A stretch of 18,208 nt of DNA from Sulfuriferula sp. (GCA_027311185.1 DAICZK010000012.1:1-18208); one strand, 5' to 3'. Shown: positions 8,057 through 18,208, counted from the stretch's first letter. Translations and numbers: made by a program. Notes: a model not told the origin generated them from the sequence alone.

Positions 8057-9253
8057 ATGCAATTCATGGCAGTCAAGATATTTACGCGCCGCTGGAATAC
8101 GGTAAGCCGGGATTTGCTCTGCGGGGCGTGCCTGCTCGGTGCGTTGGCGCAGAGCCTGCCGGCCACGGCGCAGGAGACGGCTGGTCAGGGTAAATCGCAA
8201 ACCAGTGATGGCGTCAGCCTGACCGAGGCGCAACGCAGATTCGTGTCGGTTACTACGGTGAACGAGCAGCGATTCGCGATCGACCGGGATGCGGTTGGAA
8301 CGGTGGATTTCGATGAAAATTCGACGGTGCAGGTGTCGCCGCCGTATCAGGGCAGAATTTCGGCATTATTCGCCAAAGCGGGTGATAACGTGTCCAAAGG
8401 CCAGGTTCTGTTTACCATCGACAGCCCGGATCTGTTGCAGGCGGAATCCACTCTGCTCTCCAGCGCCGGAGTGTTCACGCTGACGGCGCGGGTATTGCAG
8501 CGCGCCAAGCAACTGTACGCGGCGCAAGGGCTGGCGCAAAAAGATTACGATCAGGCCGTGTCCGACCAGCAGGCGGCTGGGGCTGCTTATCTGGCCGCGC
8601 GCGCGGCGGTGCGTATCTTTGGCAAAACCGATGCGCAGATCGACCGGATACTCAAGTCGCGCCAGCTCGACGCCAGGATGCCGGTACTGAGTCCCATCAG
8701 CGGGCAAGTGACGGCGAGGAACGCGGCTCCGGGAACCCTGGTGCAACCGGGTGGCACGCCTGTACCGTTTACGGTGTCGAATTTGTCGACCAAGTGGCTG
8801 CTGGGCAATGTGTCGGAGGGCAACATGCCGATGATGCGGCTCGGCCAGGCGGTCGATATCAAGCTTATGGCTTATCCAGGGCGGCTCTATCATGGCAAGA
8901 TCAGTGAAATCTCCGCGGCAGTCGATCCCAATACGCATCGTGGCACCATCACCATTGATATTCCCGATCCAAAAAATGAACTGCGTCCGCAAATGCTCGC
9001 AACGTTCACGGTGCATACCGGGATATCGATGCGTTCGCTGGCCGTGCCTTACGATGGCGTGGTACGGGAAGGGGATGGCAGCATGACGGTCTGGGTGACC
9101 CGAGATGGTCGCCACTTCAGTCCGCGTACCGTCACCATCGGCCTCCAGCAACACGGCGAAAACCAGATATTGAGCGGTCTGAACCCAGGCGAGCGGGTGG
9201 CGGCGCAGGGCGCGTTGTTCCTTAGTAATGCCTATAGTCTGGACGCGAAATAG
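8057..9253 (+). CDS. RND efflux periplasmic adaptor (HlyD/CzcB-type membrane fusion protein)
   Basis: A 398-residue periplasmic adaptor that links the inner-membrane pump to the outer-membrane channel. The N-terminus has a basic stretch and hydrophobic core (LLCGACLLGALAQSLPATAQ) consistent with a Sec signal peptide cut near residue 38. Then come a barrel-sandwich/lipoyl half-motif (PPYQGRISALFAKAGDNVSKGQVLF), an alpha-hairpin with LQRAKQLYAAQGLAQKDYDQ, the second lipoyl half (SPISGQVTARNAAPGTLVQ), and beta-barrel and membrane-proximal domains (LRPQMLATFTVHTG; GLNPGERVAAQGALFL). AAGGA 6 bases before the ATG fixes the start. It is the first gene of a three-gene operon, followed after 40 bases by the pump. 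There is no extra metal-binding His or Met-rich extension, so substrate is not shown. Confidence 0.92.
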   Translation: MQFMAVKIFTRRWNTVSRDLLCGACLLGALAQSLPATAQETAGQGKSQTSDGVSLTEAQRRFVSVTTVNEQRFAIDRDAVGTVDFDENSTVQVSPPYQGRISALFAKAGDNVSKGQVLFTIDSPDLLQAESTLLSSAGVFTLTARVLQRAKQLYAAQGLAQKDYDQAVSDQQAAGAAYLAARAAVRIFGKTDAQIDRILKSRQLDARMPVLSPISGQVTARNAAPGTLVQPGGTPVPFTVSNLSTKWLLGNVSEGNMPMMRLGQAVDIKLMAYPGRLYHGKISEISAAVDPNTHRGTITIDIPDPKNELRPQMLATFTVHTGISMRSLAVPYDGVVREGDGSMTVWVTRDGRHFSPRTVTIGLQQHGENQILSGLNPGERVAAQGALFLSNAYSLDAK

Positions 9254-9293
9254 GCATGTTTGCCCGGTTGTTGTTTTTAGAGGAAGACGTATT

Positions 9294-12200
9294 GTGTTAA
9301 AAGGGCTCATTTCGTTCGCGCTAACCCGCCGACCTATCATACTGCTGGCGTTACTGGTTTTTATCGGAGCGGGCATCGCCGCCTTCGACCGCCTGAATAT
9401 CGAAGCCTATCCTAACCCAGCGCCGGTTATCCTTGAGATTACGGCGCTGGTGGCCGGTCTTTCGGCGGAGGAAATGGAGCGCTATTACACCGTGCCGATG
9501 GAGGTTGGGCTGGCCGCGACGCCAGGCGTCGACAGCATACGCTCAACCTCGTTTTACGGACTGTCCTTTGTCCGGGTCACCTTCAAGTACGGCATTGATT
9601 ATTATTTTGCCTACACCCAGGCCGCGCTGAGCCTGCAACAGAACGTTACGCTGCCCAACGGCGTCTTGCCGCAGATACAGGCTTCGAGCCTGGTCGGAGA
9701 GATTTATCGCTACCAGCTTAAAGGTCCGCCGCATTTCGGCCTGACCAATTTGCGCACCATGCAGGACTGGGTGTTGCAGCGTCGCCTGCTCACCGTGCCT
9801 GGCGTCGTGCAGGTCGTCTCGTGGGGTGGAACGACCAAGGAGTATCACGTACAGGCCGATCTGAACAAACTGGAGGCCTACCATGTGACCTTGCCGCAGC
9901 TGCTCGCCGCGCTCGGCGACGCCAATATCAACGTTGGCGGACGCACCATCGATTTCGGGCAGCAGTCCGTTAATGTGCGTGGCGTCGGTTTGATCAGGAA
10001 TGTCGACGATATCGGCAATGTCGTGCTGACCCAAGTCAACGGTACGCCAGTGCTGGTCAAGGACGTTGCCGCCGTCAGCGTCGGCTTTGCGCCCAGGCTA
10101 GGTCAGGCCGGTCGCGACAACGGCGACGATGTGGTCACGGCGATTGTGGTCATGAACCGTACCATGCAGACCAACGAAGTGGTCTCGGCGGTCAAAAAGG
10201 AAGTCGCCAAAATAAACAGCGACGGCACACTGCCCCCGGGCGTGAAAATCGATCCCTATTACGACAGATCGAGCCTGGTCGCGGTGACGACGCACACCGT
10301 CCTGCATAACCTGATTTTCGGCTGTCTGCTTGTGTTCCTGATTCAGTGGGTGTTTCTGGGCGATTTGCGCAGCGCGATCATTGTCGGCGTCAATATTCCG
10401 TTTGCGTTGTTTTTCAGCATCATTATCCTCGTTATCGCCGGAGATTCGGCTAATCTGCTTTCGGTCGGCGCGGTCGATTTCGGTATCATCGTCGATTCGG
10501 CGGTCATCCTGGTAGAAAACATATTCCGGAATTTCCAGAAAAACCAGCATGATCAGCATGAACTGCTCGAGCAGTCGACGGCGCTCGGCATCGACGGTAT
10601 CACCGCCGATTCGCCTGGCTGGACAGAACGCTTGCGCCTCATCTACGCCAGTGTGTTGCAAGTGGATCGCGCCGTGCTGTTTTCCACGGCAATTACCGTG
10701 GCGGCTTTTTTACCGCTGTTTACCATGCAAGGGGTGGAAGGGCAGATATTCGGGCCCATGGCCCGCACTTACGGTTATGCGCTCGCCGGCGCACTGATCG
10801 CGACGTTTACCATTACGCCAGTGCTCGCGTCGTTGCTGTTGCCCAGGCATGTCGAAGAAACCGAGACCTGGGTCGTGCGCAAACTACGCGATCTGTATAC
10901 GCCGGTTTTGGGCTGGGCTTTGGCAAACCGGCGCAAGACGGTACTGGCGGGTGTAGGTTTTCTGGTGCTGTCGGCGCTGCTGCTATCGCGTATTGGTACG
11001 GAATTCCTGCCCTCGCTGGAAGAAGGGAATTTATGGATACGCGCGTCCATGCCGCCCACCATCTCGCTGCATGCGGGTGACGCCGAGGTCAATCGCATGC
11101 GCGAGATCATCAAGAGCTATCCCGAAGTGATTACGGTGGTGTCGCAGCATGGTCGCCCCGACGACGGTAGCGATGCCTCGGGGTTCAACAACGCGGAATT
11201 CTTCTGTCCTCTCAAGCCTTTTGACCAGTGGCCTGCCGGAATGACCAAAGACCGTCTGGTAGCCGACCTGCAACGGGATTTTGCGAATGAATTCAAAGGC
11301 ACTGAGTTTAATTTCTCGCAGTATATCCAGGACAATATCGAAGAAGGCCTGTCCGGCATCAAGGGTGCCAATTCGATCAAGATCATCGGCCCCGATCTGG
11401 CGGTGCTGGAGAAGCTCTCCGTTCCCGTGCTGTATCAGATGTCGCAGGTCAAGGGGGTTCAGGACCTCGGCGTGTTCCACGTATTGGGTCAGCCTAATCT
11501 CAATATCACGATCGACCGCGCCCGCGCTGCGCGCTACGGGCTGAACTCGGGCGATGTGAATACTGTCATTCAGGCGGCGATGGGAGGCACTCAGGCGACC
11601 ACGGTGCTCGAGGGTGACCGCCAGTTTGCCTTGACAGTCCGACTGGCGCCGCAATATCGTAAAAATATCGAGTCGGTCGGCAAAATCAAGGTTGCCTATC
11701 AGAATGCTGCGGGGGGGACTGCCTATATCCCGCTTGCCGAACTGGCGACGATATCGCTCGATACGGGGGCGTCTTATATTTATCATGAACGCAACGAGCG
11801 CTTTATTCCTATCAAATTCAGCGTGCGCGGGCGCGATCTGGGCAGCACGGTGACCGAAGCGCAGGACAGAATCCGCAAATACGTCAAATTGCCGCAAGGG
11901 TACCGGCTGGAATGGGCGGGCGAGTTCGATGAAATGGAGCAGGCGAAGAGCCGGATGATGGTGATCCTGCCGATTGCGATCGTGCTGATTCTGGTGTTGC
12001 TATATGCCTTATTTAATAATCTGCGCGACAGTCTGCTGACATTGGCGGCGATACCGTTCGCCATCGCCGGCGGTATTGTTGCGCTGTATCTGTCGGGCCT
12101 GGCGCTCAGTGTGTCCGCCGCCATCGGTTTTGTATCGCTGTTCGGGGTCTCGGTGATGAATGGTATACTCGTCATCACTTATTTCAACCAGTTGCGCAGC

Positions 12201-12443
12201 GAAGGGCAGGCGCCGCACGACGCCATGTTCAACGCGGCGTCGCAGCGCATGCGACCCATGCTCATGACCGCGCTGTCGGCCTGTATCGGCCTGTTGCCTG
12301 CTGCAATTTCCACTGGTATCGGCAGTCAGGTCCAGCGCCCGCTGGCGGTGGTGGTGGTCGGAGGAATGCTGCTCGGGCCGGTCATGTTGTTGGTGGTCGC
12401 CCCGGCTCTGCAGATGATGTTCCTCGGCAAGCAATCTAAATAA
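9294..12443 (+). CDS. HME-RND efflux pump, CzcA/CusA family
   Basis: A proton-driven inner-membrane RND pump of 1049 residues. The GTG at 9294 is chosen because AGAGGAAG (9280-9287) lies 7 bases upstream; the longer open frame from 9228 would overlap the adaptor gene. The N-terminus (LKGLISFALTRRPIILLALL) forms TM1. The heavy-metal-efflux signature in TM4 is DFGIIVDSAVILVEN, with D395, D401 and E408, matching the proton-relay acids of CzcA. Two large periplasmic halves and twelve helices are complete, ending near ALQMMFLGKQSK. By eye the three methionines that bind Cu/Ag in CusA align with N633, E684 and L750, so a copper/silver role is doubtful. Zn, Co, Cd, Ni or another substrate is possible. 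It follows the adaptor by 40 bases and precedes the channel gene by about 12. Confidence 0.92.
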   Translation: MLKGLISFALTRRPIILLALLVFIGAGIAAFDRLNIEAYPNPAPVILEITALVAGLSAEEMERYYTVPMEVGLAATPGVDSIRSTSFYGLSFVRVTFKYGIDYYFAYTQAALSLQQNVTLPNGVLPQIQASSLVGEIYRYQLKGPPHFGLTNLRTMQDWVLQRRLLTVPGVVQVVSWGGTTKEYHVQADLNKLEAYHVTLPQLLAALGDANINVGGRTIDFGQQSVNVRGVGLIRNVDDIGNVVLTQVNGTPVLVKDVAAVSVGFAPRLGQAGRDNGDDVVTAIVVMNRTMQTNEVVSAVKKEVAKINSDGTLPPGVKIDPYYDRSSLVAVTTHTVLHNLIFGCLLVFLIQWVFLGDLRSAIIVGVNIPFALFFSIIILVIAGDSANLLSVGAVDFGIIVDSAVILVENIFRNFQKNQHDQHELLEQSTALGIDGITADSPGWTERLRLIYASVLQVDRAVLFSTAITVAAFLPLFTMQGVEGQIFGPMARTYGYALAGALIATFTITPVLASLLLPRHVEETETWVVRKLRDLYTPVLGWALANRRKTVLAGVGFLVLSALLLSRIGTEFLPSLEEGNLWIRASMPPTISLHAGDAEVNRMREIIKSYPEVITVVSQHGRPDDGSDASGFNNAEFFCPLKPFDQWPAGMTKDRLVADLQRDFANEFKGTEFNFSQYIQDNIEEGLSGIKGANSIKIIGPDLAVLEKLSVPVLYQMSQVKGVQDLGVFHVLGQPNLNITIDRARAARYGLNSGDVNTVIQAAMGGTQATTVLEGDRQFALTVRLAPQYRKNIESVGKIKVAYQNAAGGTAYIPLAELATISLDTGASYIYHERNERFIPIKFSVRGRDLGSTVTEAQDRIRKYVKLPQGYRLEWAGEFDEMEQAKSRMMVILPIAIVLILVLLYALFNNLRDSLLTLAAIPFAIAGGIVALYLSGLALSVSAAIGFVSLFGVSVMNGILVITYFNQLRSEGQAPHDAMFNAASQRMRPMLMTALSACIGLLPAAISTGIGSQVQRPLAVVVVGGMLLGPVMLLVVAPALQMMFLGKQSK

Positions 12444-12455
12444 GGCGTGCTTACT

Positions 12456-14021
12456 ATGACACTATACACAAATAAATCAATCATGCCCACGCGGGTTTCG
12501 GCGGCGCTCGTGCTGCTTGCAACTTCGCTTGCATTAACCGGGTGCGCCGTCGGTCCCGATTTCAAGCAGCCGGACGTGCCGACTGCGCACAGTTATAGCC
12601 CCACGTTCCTGACAGGCCCTACGGCGTCGGCAACGGGCGCGGCAGGCGCGGCGCAAACTTTCGTCGCTGATCGGGACATTCCTGCGCAGTGGTGGAGACT
12701 GTTCCGGTCTGCCAAACTGAATGCGTTGATCGAAAAGGCGTTTGTTGACAATCCTACGCTGGAGTCGGCGCAGGCGGCGCTACGGCAGGCGCAGGAATCC
12801 GTCTACGCGCAACAGGGCTATTTTTATCCGACGGTGGCGCTGAGTTATTCGCCCTCCCGCCAGCAACTGGCAGGAAACATGGGCGGCAATTCGCCCGGGC
12901 TACAGGGTAACGGCACTTATATCGGCACTTACCAGAATCCCAACGGGCCGCCTTACAACGGTCCGGTCATTTATACTTTTCACACGGCGCAACTAACGGT
13001 CGGTTACACGCCGGACGTGTTCGGCTCCAATCGCAGGCAGGTTGAATCCTTGCAAGCGCAGGCGGCAATGCAGCGCTACCAGCTCGAAGCGGCTCGCGTG
13101 ACGCTGGCCGCCAACATTGTTGCTGCGGCTTTGCAGGAAGCCTCGTTGCGAGCGCAAATCGCTGCGGTCAAGGACATCGTCGCGTTTAACGCGGAATCGC
13201 TGAAAATACTGCAAACGCAGCTTCAAGTCGGTTACGTCATGCGCATCGATGTGGCGTCTCAGGCTGCGGCGCTGGCTGCGGCGCAACAGTTGCTCCCGCC
13301 GCTCCAAAAGCAGTTCGAACAGACGCGCGATTTGATCCGGGTACTGGTCGGCAATACGCCGGACCAGGATGTCGCCGAGACTTTCGAGCTGGCGGATTTG
13401 CATCTTCCTGAACAACTCCCGCTTAGCCTGCCGGCGAAACTCATACGGCAGCGCCCGGATGTACTGGCGGCGGAGGAGCAGTTGCACGCCGCGAGCGCGT
13501 CGGTTGGGGTCGCCGTGGCTGCGCGGTTACCGCAGTTTTCGATCGACGGCGCGATAGGCGGCGAAGCCTCGGTGTTCAGCCAGATGTTCCAGCCGGGCGG
13601 GCCGTTCTGGAGTCTGGTGGGGAATATCACGCAACCTATTTTTGACGGCAATACCTTGTTGCATCGTGAGCGTGCTGCCGATCAGGCGCTGGTGCAGGCA
13701 GCCGCCCAATATCGCAGCACGGTGTTGCTGGCGTTGCAGAATGTCGCCGATACCTTGCATGCGTTGCGTTCCGATGCGGATGGTCTGGTCGCTGCGGTGA
13801 GCGCCGAGCAGGCCGCTAAAACAGTGCTGGACATGACTCGACAGCAAAATGAACTGGGTTTCGTGAATTATTTGACCTTGTTGAGTGCCGAGCAGTCATA
13901 TCAGCAGGCGGAAATCTCGCTGATTCAGGCGAGAGCGATGCGTTTTGGCGACACGGCGGCGCTTTTTGAAGCGTTAGGCGGTGGTTGGTGGAACGATAAA
14001 ATAGCTGTCGCACAGCCTTGA
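12456..14021 (+). CDS. Outer-membrane efflux lipoprotein, NodT/OprM/CusC type
   Basis: A 521-residue outer-membrane channel component. The signal sequence ends in the lipobox LTGC, with lipidated C30, followed by AVGPDFKQPDVP, the standard start of the NodT/OprM mature protein. Two outer-membrane-efflux repeats follow (for example WWRLFRSAKLNALIEKAFVDNPTLESAQAAL, and later LIRQRPDVLAAEEQL, the family's RPDV motif), ending ALFEALGGGW. I chose the ATG at 12456, with AAGG about 10 bases upstream. GTG 12447 and ATG 12483 are in-frame alternatives; the last would leave a shorter, conventional signal peptide but has no visible ribosome site. It is the third gene of the operon, 12 bases after the pump, and completes a tripartite export complex. 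Confidence 0.92.
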   Translation: MTLYTNKSIMPTRVSAALVLLATSLALTGCAVGPDFKQPDVPTAHSYSPTFLTGPTASATGAAGAAQTFVADRDIPAQWWRLFRSAKLNALIEKAFVDNPTLESAQAALRQAQESVYAQQGYFYPTVALSYSPSRQQLAGNMGGNSPGLQGNGTYIGTYQNPNGPPYNGPVIYTFHTAQLTVGYTPDVFGSNRRQVESLQAQAAMQRYQLEAARVTLAANIVAAALQEASLRAQIAAVKDIVAFNAESLKILQTQLQVGYVMRIDVASQAAALAAAQQLLPPLQKQFEQTRDLIRVLVGNTPDQDVAETFELADLHLPEQLPLSLPAKLIRQRPDVLAAEEQLHAASASVGVAVAARLPQFSIDGAIGGEASVFSQMFQPGGPFWSLVGNITQPIFDGNTLLHRERAADQALVQAAAQYRSTVLLALQNVADTLHALRSDADGLVAAVSAEQAAKTVLDMTRQQNELGFVNYLTLLSAEQSYQQAEISLIQARAMRFGDTAALFEALGGGWWNDKIAVAQP

Positions 14022-14144
14022 AAAATAAGTGGTATTGATATGTTTTAATGATTTTAAGAGCGCAGGAATCGGCCCAGATGTCGAAAATCGCGCTGAAGAA
14101 ACGCAAGCTCGTCGGTATAGCAAACTTTCCTAATGTAATTAAAC

Positions 14145-14204
14145 AAGCCCTGATTTAATTGTCATCCCGGCATTCTCGGGATGACAATTAAATTGATCAG
14201 CGTT
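14145..14204. repeat. Short palindromic repeat; possible bidirectional terminator
   Basis: TTTAATTGTCATCCCG (14154-14169) and its exact complement (14177-14192) form a 16-bp stem with a 7-base loop. The ends AAGCCCTGA and TCAGCGTTT extend the symmetry imperfectly. It lies between the convergent channel gene and the DUF2750 gene, so it could end both transcripts, though there is no clean U-tract. The GTCATCCCG core is a common REP-type motif in proteobacteria. It shares its ends with the repeat at 6893-7028. Confidence 0.65.
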
Positions 14205-14241
14205 TGTCTGGCATTTTCTTTTTCAATAGAGGGAACGTGTC

Positions 14242-14262
14242 GGCGGTAGGCGATGTACCGCC
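14242..14262 (-). terminator. Small hairpin downstream of the DUF2750 gene
   Basis: GGCGGTA (14242-14248) and TACCGCC (14256-14262) form a perfect 7-bp stem with a 7-base loop, about 20 bases past the DUF2750 stop on the minus strand. No run of U follows, so intrinsic termination is uncertain. The remainder of 14022-14280 shows no gene I can support. Confidence 0.3.
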
Positions 14263-14280
14263 AAACCCGGTACTGTGTTT

Positions 14281-14868
14281 TTATATGGACTCTACTTTTC
14301 TGCACCAATCTTTGAATTTCTTGGTTTCCCAAGCGCCTTCGCGAGGTTCGTCGCTAAACCATTCCTGATAATAATCATGAACCGCACGGTAGAGTTCCTC
14401 GGCAGGCGGGGTGACGCCATTTCCAAATGGGGTAAAAAACACTCCAGGAAGTATATTTTCTTGTTTTAACAGCGGAAGCAAGGTGTTCATGAATTCGTCC
14501 AACTCAATAAAACGAGGCATGAACCCCTCCAGATTTGTACGTGCGTATCCGCCCAATTCTTCATCATAATCATAATTCTCATTCTCTTGTTCTTCGCCGA
14601 ATTCATCAACATAGTCCATGGGAGGCCGTAAAAAGAATTCGGCATAGGTGGCAGCAGGCCATAACAGGAAAGCGGCTGTTCCATCTTCCAGCTCAGTTAG
14701 CGCCCATCGATCATTCCTGCACAGCGCACAAACCTGATCCTGACCGGTAATTTCCTTGATGAAGTGTTCATAGCGCCGGGCAGCGGGTAAACGAATGACT
14801 GCTGCCAGTTTTTCAGGATCGACATCAGAGTAACTCGGATATTGCTGAGGAACGAATTTGAAGTCCAT
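14281..14868 (-). CDS. DUF2750 domain protein, candidate immunity protein
   Basis: A 195-residue soluble protein without signal or membrane segments. RYEHFIKEITGQDQVCALC, DRWALTELEDGTAAFLLWP and TYAEFFL match the pattern I associate with DUF2750 (RyerFi..., a GWAL strand, a WPh..yAe motif). An acidic insert (about 84-105, DEFGEEQENENYDYDEE) separates it from a C-terminal part with IELDEFMNTLLPLL and TPPAEELY. GGAG 6-7 bases before the ATG is a strong ribosome site. It lies 64 bases downstream of the secreted toxin-like gene on the same strand, and its acidity complements the basic toxin domain. By analogy with polymorphic-toxin loci it may be the cognate immunity protein; that role is inference from position and charge. 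Confidence 0.75.
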   Translation of the reverse strand: MDFKFVPQQYPSYSDVDPEKLAAVIRLPAARRYEHFIKEITGQDQVCALCRNDRWALTELEDGTAAFLLWPAATYAEFFLRPPMDYVDEFGEEQENENYDYDEELGGYARTNLEGFMPRFIELDEFMNTLLPLLKQENILPGVFFTPFGNGVTPPAEELYRAVHDYYQEWFSDEPREGAWETKKFKDWCRKVESI

Positions 14869-14932
14869 GCGATTCTCCAGTTTTATAGAGGATGAGTGTT
14901 CTGAATTTAATCATTTTACTGTGACAAACAAA

Positions 14933-15877
14933 TTATTGTTTGATGGCCGTTGTACTCGCGAGCGGGGAAATTGCGCTGGTATAGCCGGGTGGAACGCGCT
15001 CGGGGTTGGCTGCGCCGAAATTGTCGTACTTGTGTTGCAGCATGTGCAAATCCGTATCTTGCGCGGCGGCATAAGAATAACCGTAGCCTTTGTGGTGCTC
15101 ATTGCCGCGGGCATGTGCCAACTGGATGCCGGGCGGGTTGCGCAGCTTGGTTTTCCCGTTCAGGGCTTTTCTTTTTCCTGCAGTGCTCAGATGGGCATTT
15201 CGCGGATCCTTGAGATCAACGCGGTTAATCTCCTGATTAATCCAGCCGCGATCGGGGCTACCCAGTTTGGGATCATTGGCCAGCTCACGCAGACGGACAT
15301 ACCGGTCCGCGTCCCGTGTGTAACCCTTGTTGAATGCGTAACCCGGCTGTTTTCTGTCGGTGATTGGGGTGGCGTTGACGAGGGCGTTTCCGGTCGGCCT
15401 GAAGTTACGGCTTAGGGTGGCGGCGGGCGGAAAATTATCTCCTTGTTTGACCGGCCAATACTTCAGCGTACCGGACAAGGATTCCTTGTTTAATCTCGGA
15501 TCGATCCGGTTACCGTAATAGGTGTTCTCGGTTTTGGTGGGATAAGCGCTGTATCTCGTGAGATCTCTGCGGTGATCCAAGTTGTATTGTTTCGGGTCAG
15601 CGCTTTGGCTGGCTTTCTGGCTGTAATAATCGCGATTGTGGCGGTTGCCGACAGCGAAGGGAAAGCCGTGGCTGTTGAGGTTGCTGCTGCTCTGGCTGTT
15701 CTGGTTGTTCTGGCTGTTATTGCTGCGGTTGTTGTACGACGAATTGCTTTGCCGGTTATATGAACTGTTGCCAGAATAAGTGTTGTTGCTGCCATAATTG
15801 TCTGCCAGACTCTGGCTGGAGAGTATGGTTATGACAATCAACAGAATGATTCTGCGCAATTTATTCATGTTATTCAT
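14933..15877 (-). CDS. Secreted toxin-like protein with polymorphic-toxin nuclease-type C-terminus
   Basis: A 314-residue protein in three parts. Residues 1-25 are a Sec signal peptide (NKLRRIILLIVITILSSQSLA, cut before D26). Residues 27-70 are a low-complexity Asn/Ser/Tyr/Gln linker. The C-terminal domain (about 190-295) contains ELANDPKLGSPDRGWINQEI, RNPPGIQLAHARG and a DxDLHMLQHKYDNFG motif (274-288). This strongly recalls the polymorphic-toxin type 8 (Ntox8-like) family as I remember it, a predicted RNase; conserved His, Asp and Lys residues could be catalytic. The start at 15877 is chosen because GAGAG lies 5 bases upstream and it yields a proper signal peptide; an ATG at 15919 would add 14 residues. 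It lacks the long delivery regions (T6SS, CDI, Rhs) usual for such toxins. A DUF2750 gene follows. Domain identity needs a profile search. Confidence 0.72.
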   Translation of the reverse strand: MNNMNKLRRIILLIVITILSSQSLADNYGSNNTYSGNSSYNRQSNSSYNNRSNNSQNNQNSQSSSNLNSHGFPFAVGNRHNRDYYSQKASQSADPKQYNLDHRRDLTRYSAYPTKTENTYYGNRIDPRLNKESLSGTLKYWPVKQGDNFPPAATLSRNFRPTGNALVNATPITDRKQPGYAFNKGYTRDADRYVRLRELANDPKLGSPDRGWINQEINRVDLKDPRNAHLSTAGKRKALNGKTKLRNPPGIQLAHARGNEHHKGYGYSYAAAQDTDLHMLQHKYDNFGAANPERVPPGYTSAISPLASTTAIKQ

Positions 15878-15925
15878 GACGGCTCTCGAAATGGTGAATA
15901 CGGCTGGCGCTATTTTCACATATTA

Positions 15926-15965
15926 CCAATAATATTTCAATTATTTATAATAGAAATATTATTGG
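15926..15965. promoter_or_regulatory. AT-rich palindrome upstream of the toxin gene
   Basis: CCAATAATATTTC (15926-15938) is repeated in perfect inverted form (15953-15965) around a 14-base AT-rich spacer. It lies about 50 bases upstream of the toxin start, in the position of a promoter or operator. No clear -35/-10 pair could be fixed on the minus strand. It could be a regulator site or a transcript hairpin. Confidence 0.45.
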
Positions 15966-16028
15966 CTTGAATAAATGGTTAATTGCAATACAAACCCAAT
16001 CAGGTGGCGCACTATGAGTGCTGTCTTC

Positions 16029-16060
16029 GTTTTTCCATCAATTTTGTTTTTCCATCAATT
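16029..16060. repeat. Two tandem 15-bp direct repeats upstream of clpB
   Basis: GTTTTTCCATCAATT occurs exactly at 16029-16043 and 16046-16060, a 17-base period. It sits about 60 bases before the heat-shock-type promoter of clpB. It may be slippage-generated or a paired binding site; no function is evident. Confidence 0.6.
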
Positions 16061-16117
16061 GTTTATAACAAAACCAACATGAAAAAATGATAAATGATAA
16101 AGGCATGCGCATTCAAA

Positions 16118-16145
16118 CTTGAAATTTGCCTGACTTGCCTCATAT
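16118..16145 (+). promoter_or_regulatory. Sigma32-type heat-shock promoter of clpB
   Basis: CTTGAAA (16118-16124) and CCTCATAT (16138-16145) are separated by 13 bases. They match the sigma32 consensus CTTGAAA / CCCCATNT with one mismatch in the -10. The distance to the clpB ATG at 16174 is about 28 bases. ClpB is a classical sigma32 regulon member, which supports the call. Confidence 0.7.
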
Positions 16146-16173
16146 AACCGTCAAATCATTATGGAAGAAGACC

Positions 16174-18208
<2,035 letters not shown>

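Noticed and set aside
14078..14158. A short basic frame (MSKIALKKRKLVGIA...) after the efflux channel gene
   Set aside because: Only 26 codons, ends inside the palindromic repeat, weakly placed RBS, and no family recognised.
15572..15763. A hydrophobic Val/Ala/Ile-rich plus-strand frame
   Set aside because: It is the complement of the Asn/Ser-rich linker codons of the secreted protein (AAC and AGC repeats read backwards), not a membrane protein.
15600..15790. Possible tandem repeat or CRISPR-like array in the GTTGTT/CTGTT-rich stretch
   Set aside because: There is no fixed period or spacer structure. It is low-complexity coding sequence for the Asn/Ser/Gln linker.

Overview
The window looks like a chromosomal segment of a Gram-negative proteobacterium, most likely a betaproteobacterium. 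This rests on moderately high GC in the core genes, a tripartite RND efflux operon, an OmpR-type two-component system, a ClpB preceded by a sigma32-like promoter, and REP-type palindromes. No rRNA, tRNA or CRISPR array is visible, so the taxon is an inference.

Layout. Bases 1-647 hold the decayed 3' end of a fumarate reductase/succinate dehydrogenase flavoprotein gene (one frameshift, two in-frame stops). A vapBC-type toxin-antitoxin operon follows (809-1485); its promoter -10 lies inside a near-perfect palindromic operator. Converging on it is a large P-type Mg2+ ATPase gene, mgtA (minus strand, about 1516-4236), with a long leader that can fold and a 169-bp MITE-like foldback element (4517-4685) beyond it. 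Divergent from mgtA is an OmpR-family response regulator plus sensor kinase operon (4755-6825). A nested palindromic repeat (6893-7028) separates it from a second, unrelated Phd/VapC pair (7105-7751).

Bases 8057-14021 encode a three-gene HME-RND efflux operon: periplasmic adaptor, inner-membrane pump and outer-membrane lipoprotein channel. A short palindromic repeat of the same family as the one at 6893-7028 lies downstream. The AT-richer segment 14281-15877 (minus strand) encodes a secreted protein with an Asn/Ser/Tyr-rich linker and a C-terminal domain resembling a polymorphic-toxin nuclease. Immediately downstream is a small acidic DUF2750 protein, a plausible cognate immunity protein. The window ends in clpB (16174 to beyond the edge).

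How it fits together: two metal-related transport modules (Mg2+ import, RND efflux) flank a two-component system that could control either. Around them are mobile or selfish elements: two type II TA operons, a MITE, two REP-like repeats and a toxin-immunity-like pair. The least ordinary parts are the secreted toxin/DUF2750 pair, the MITE with TTAA ends, the structured mgtA leader and the two composite palindromic repeats.
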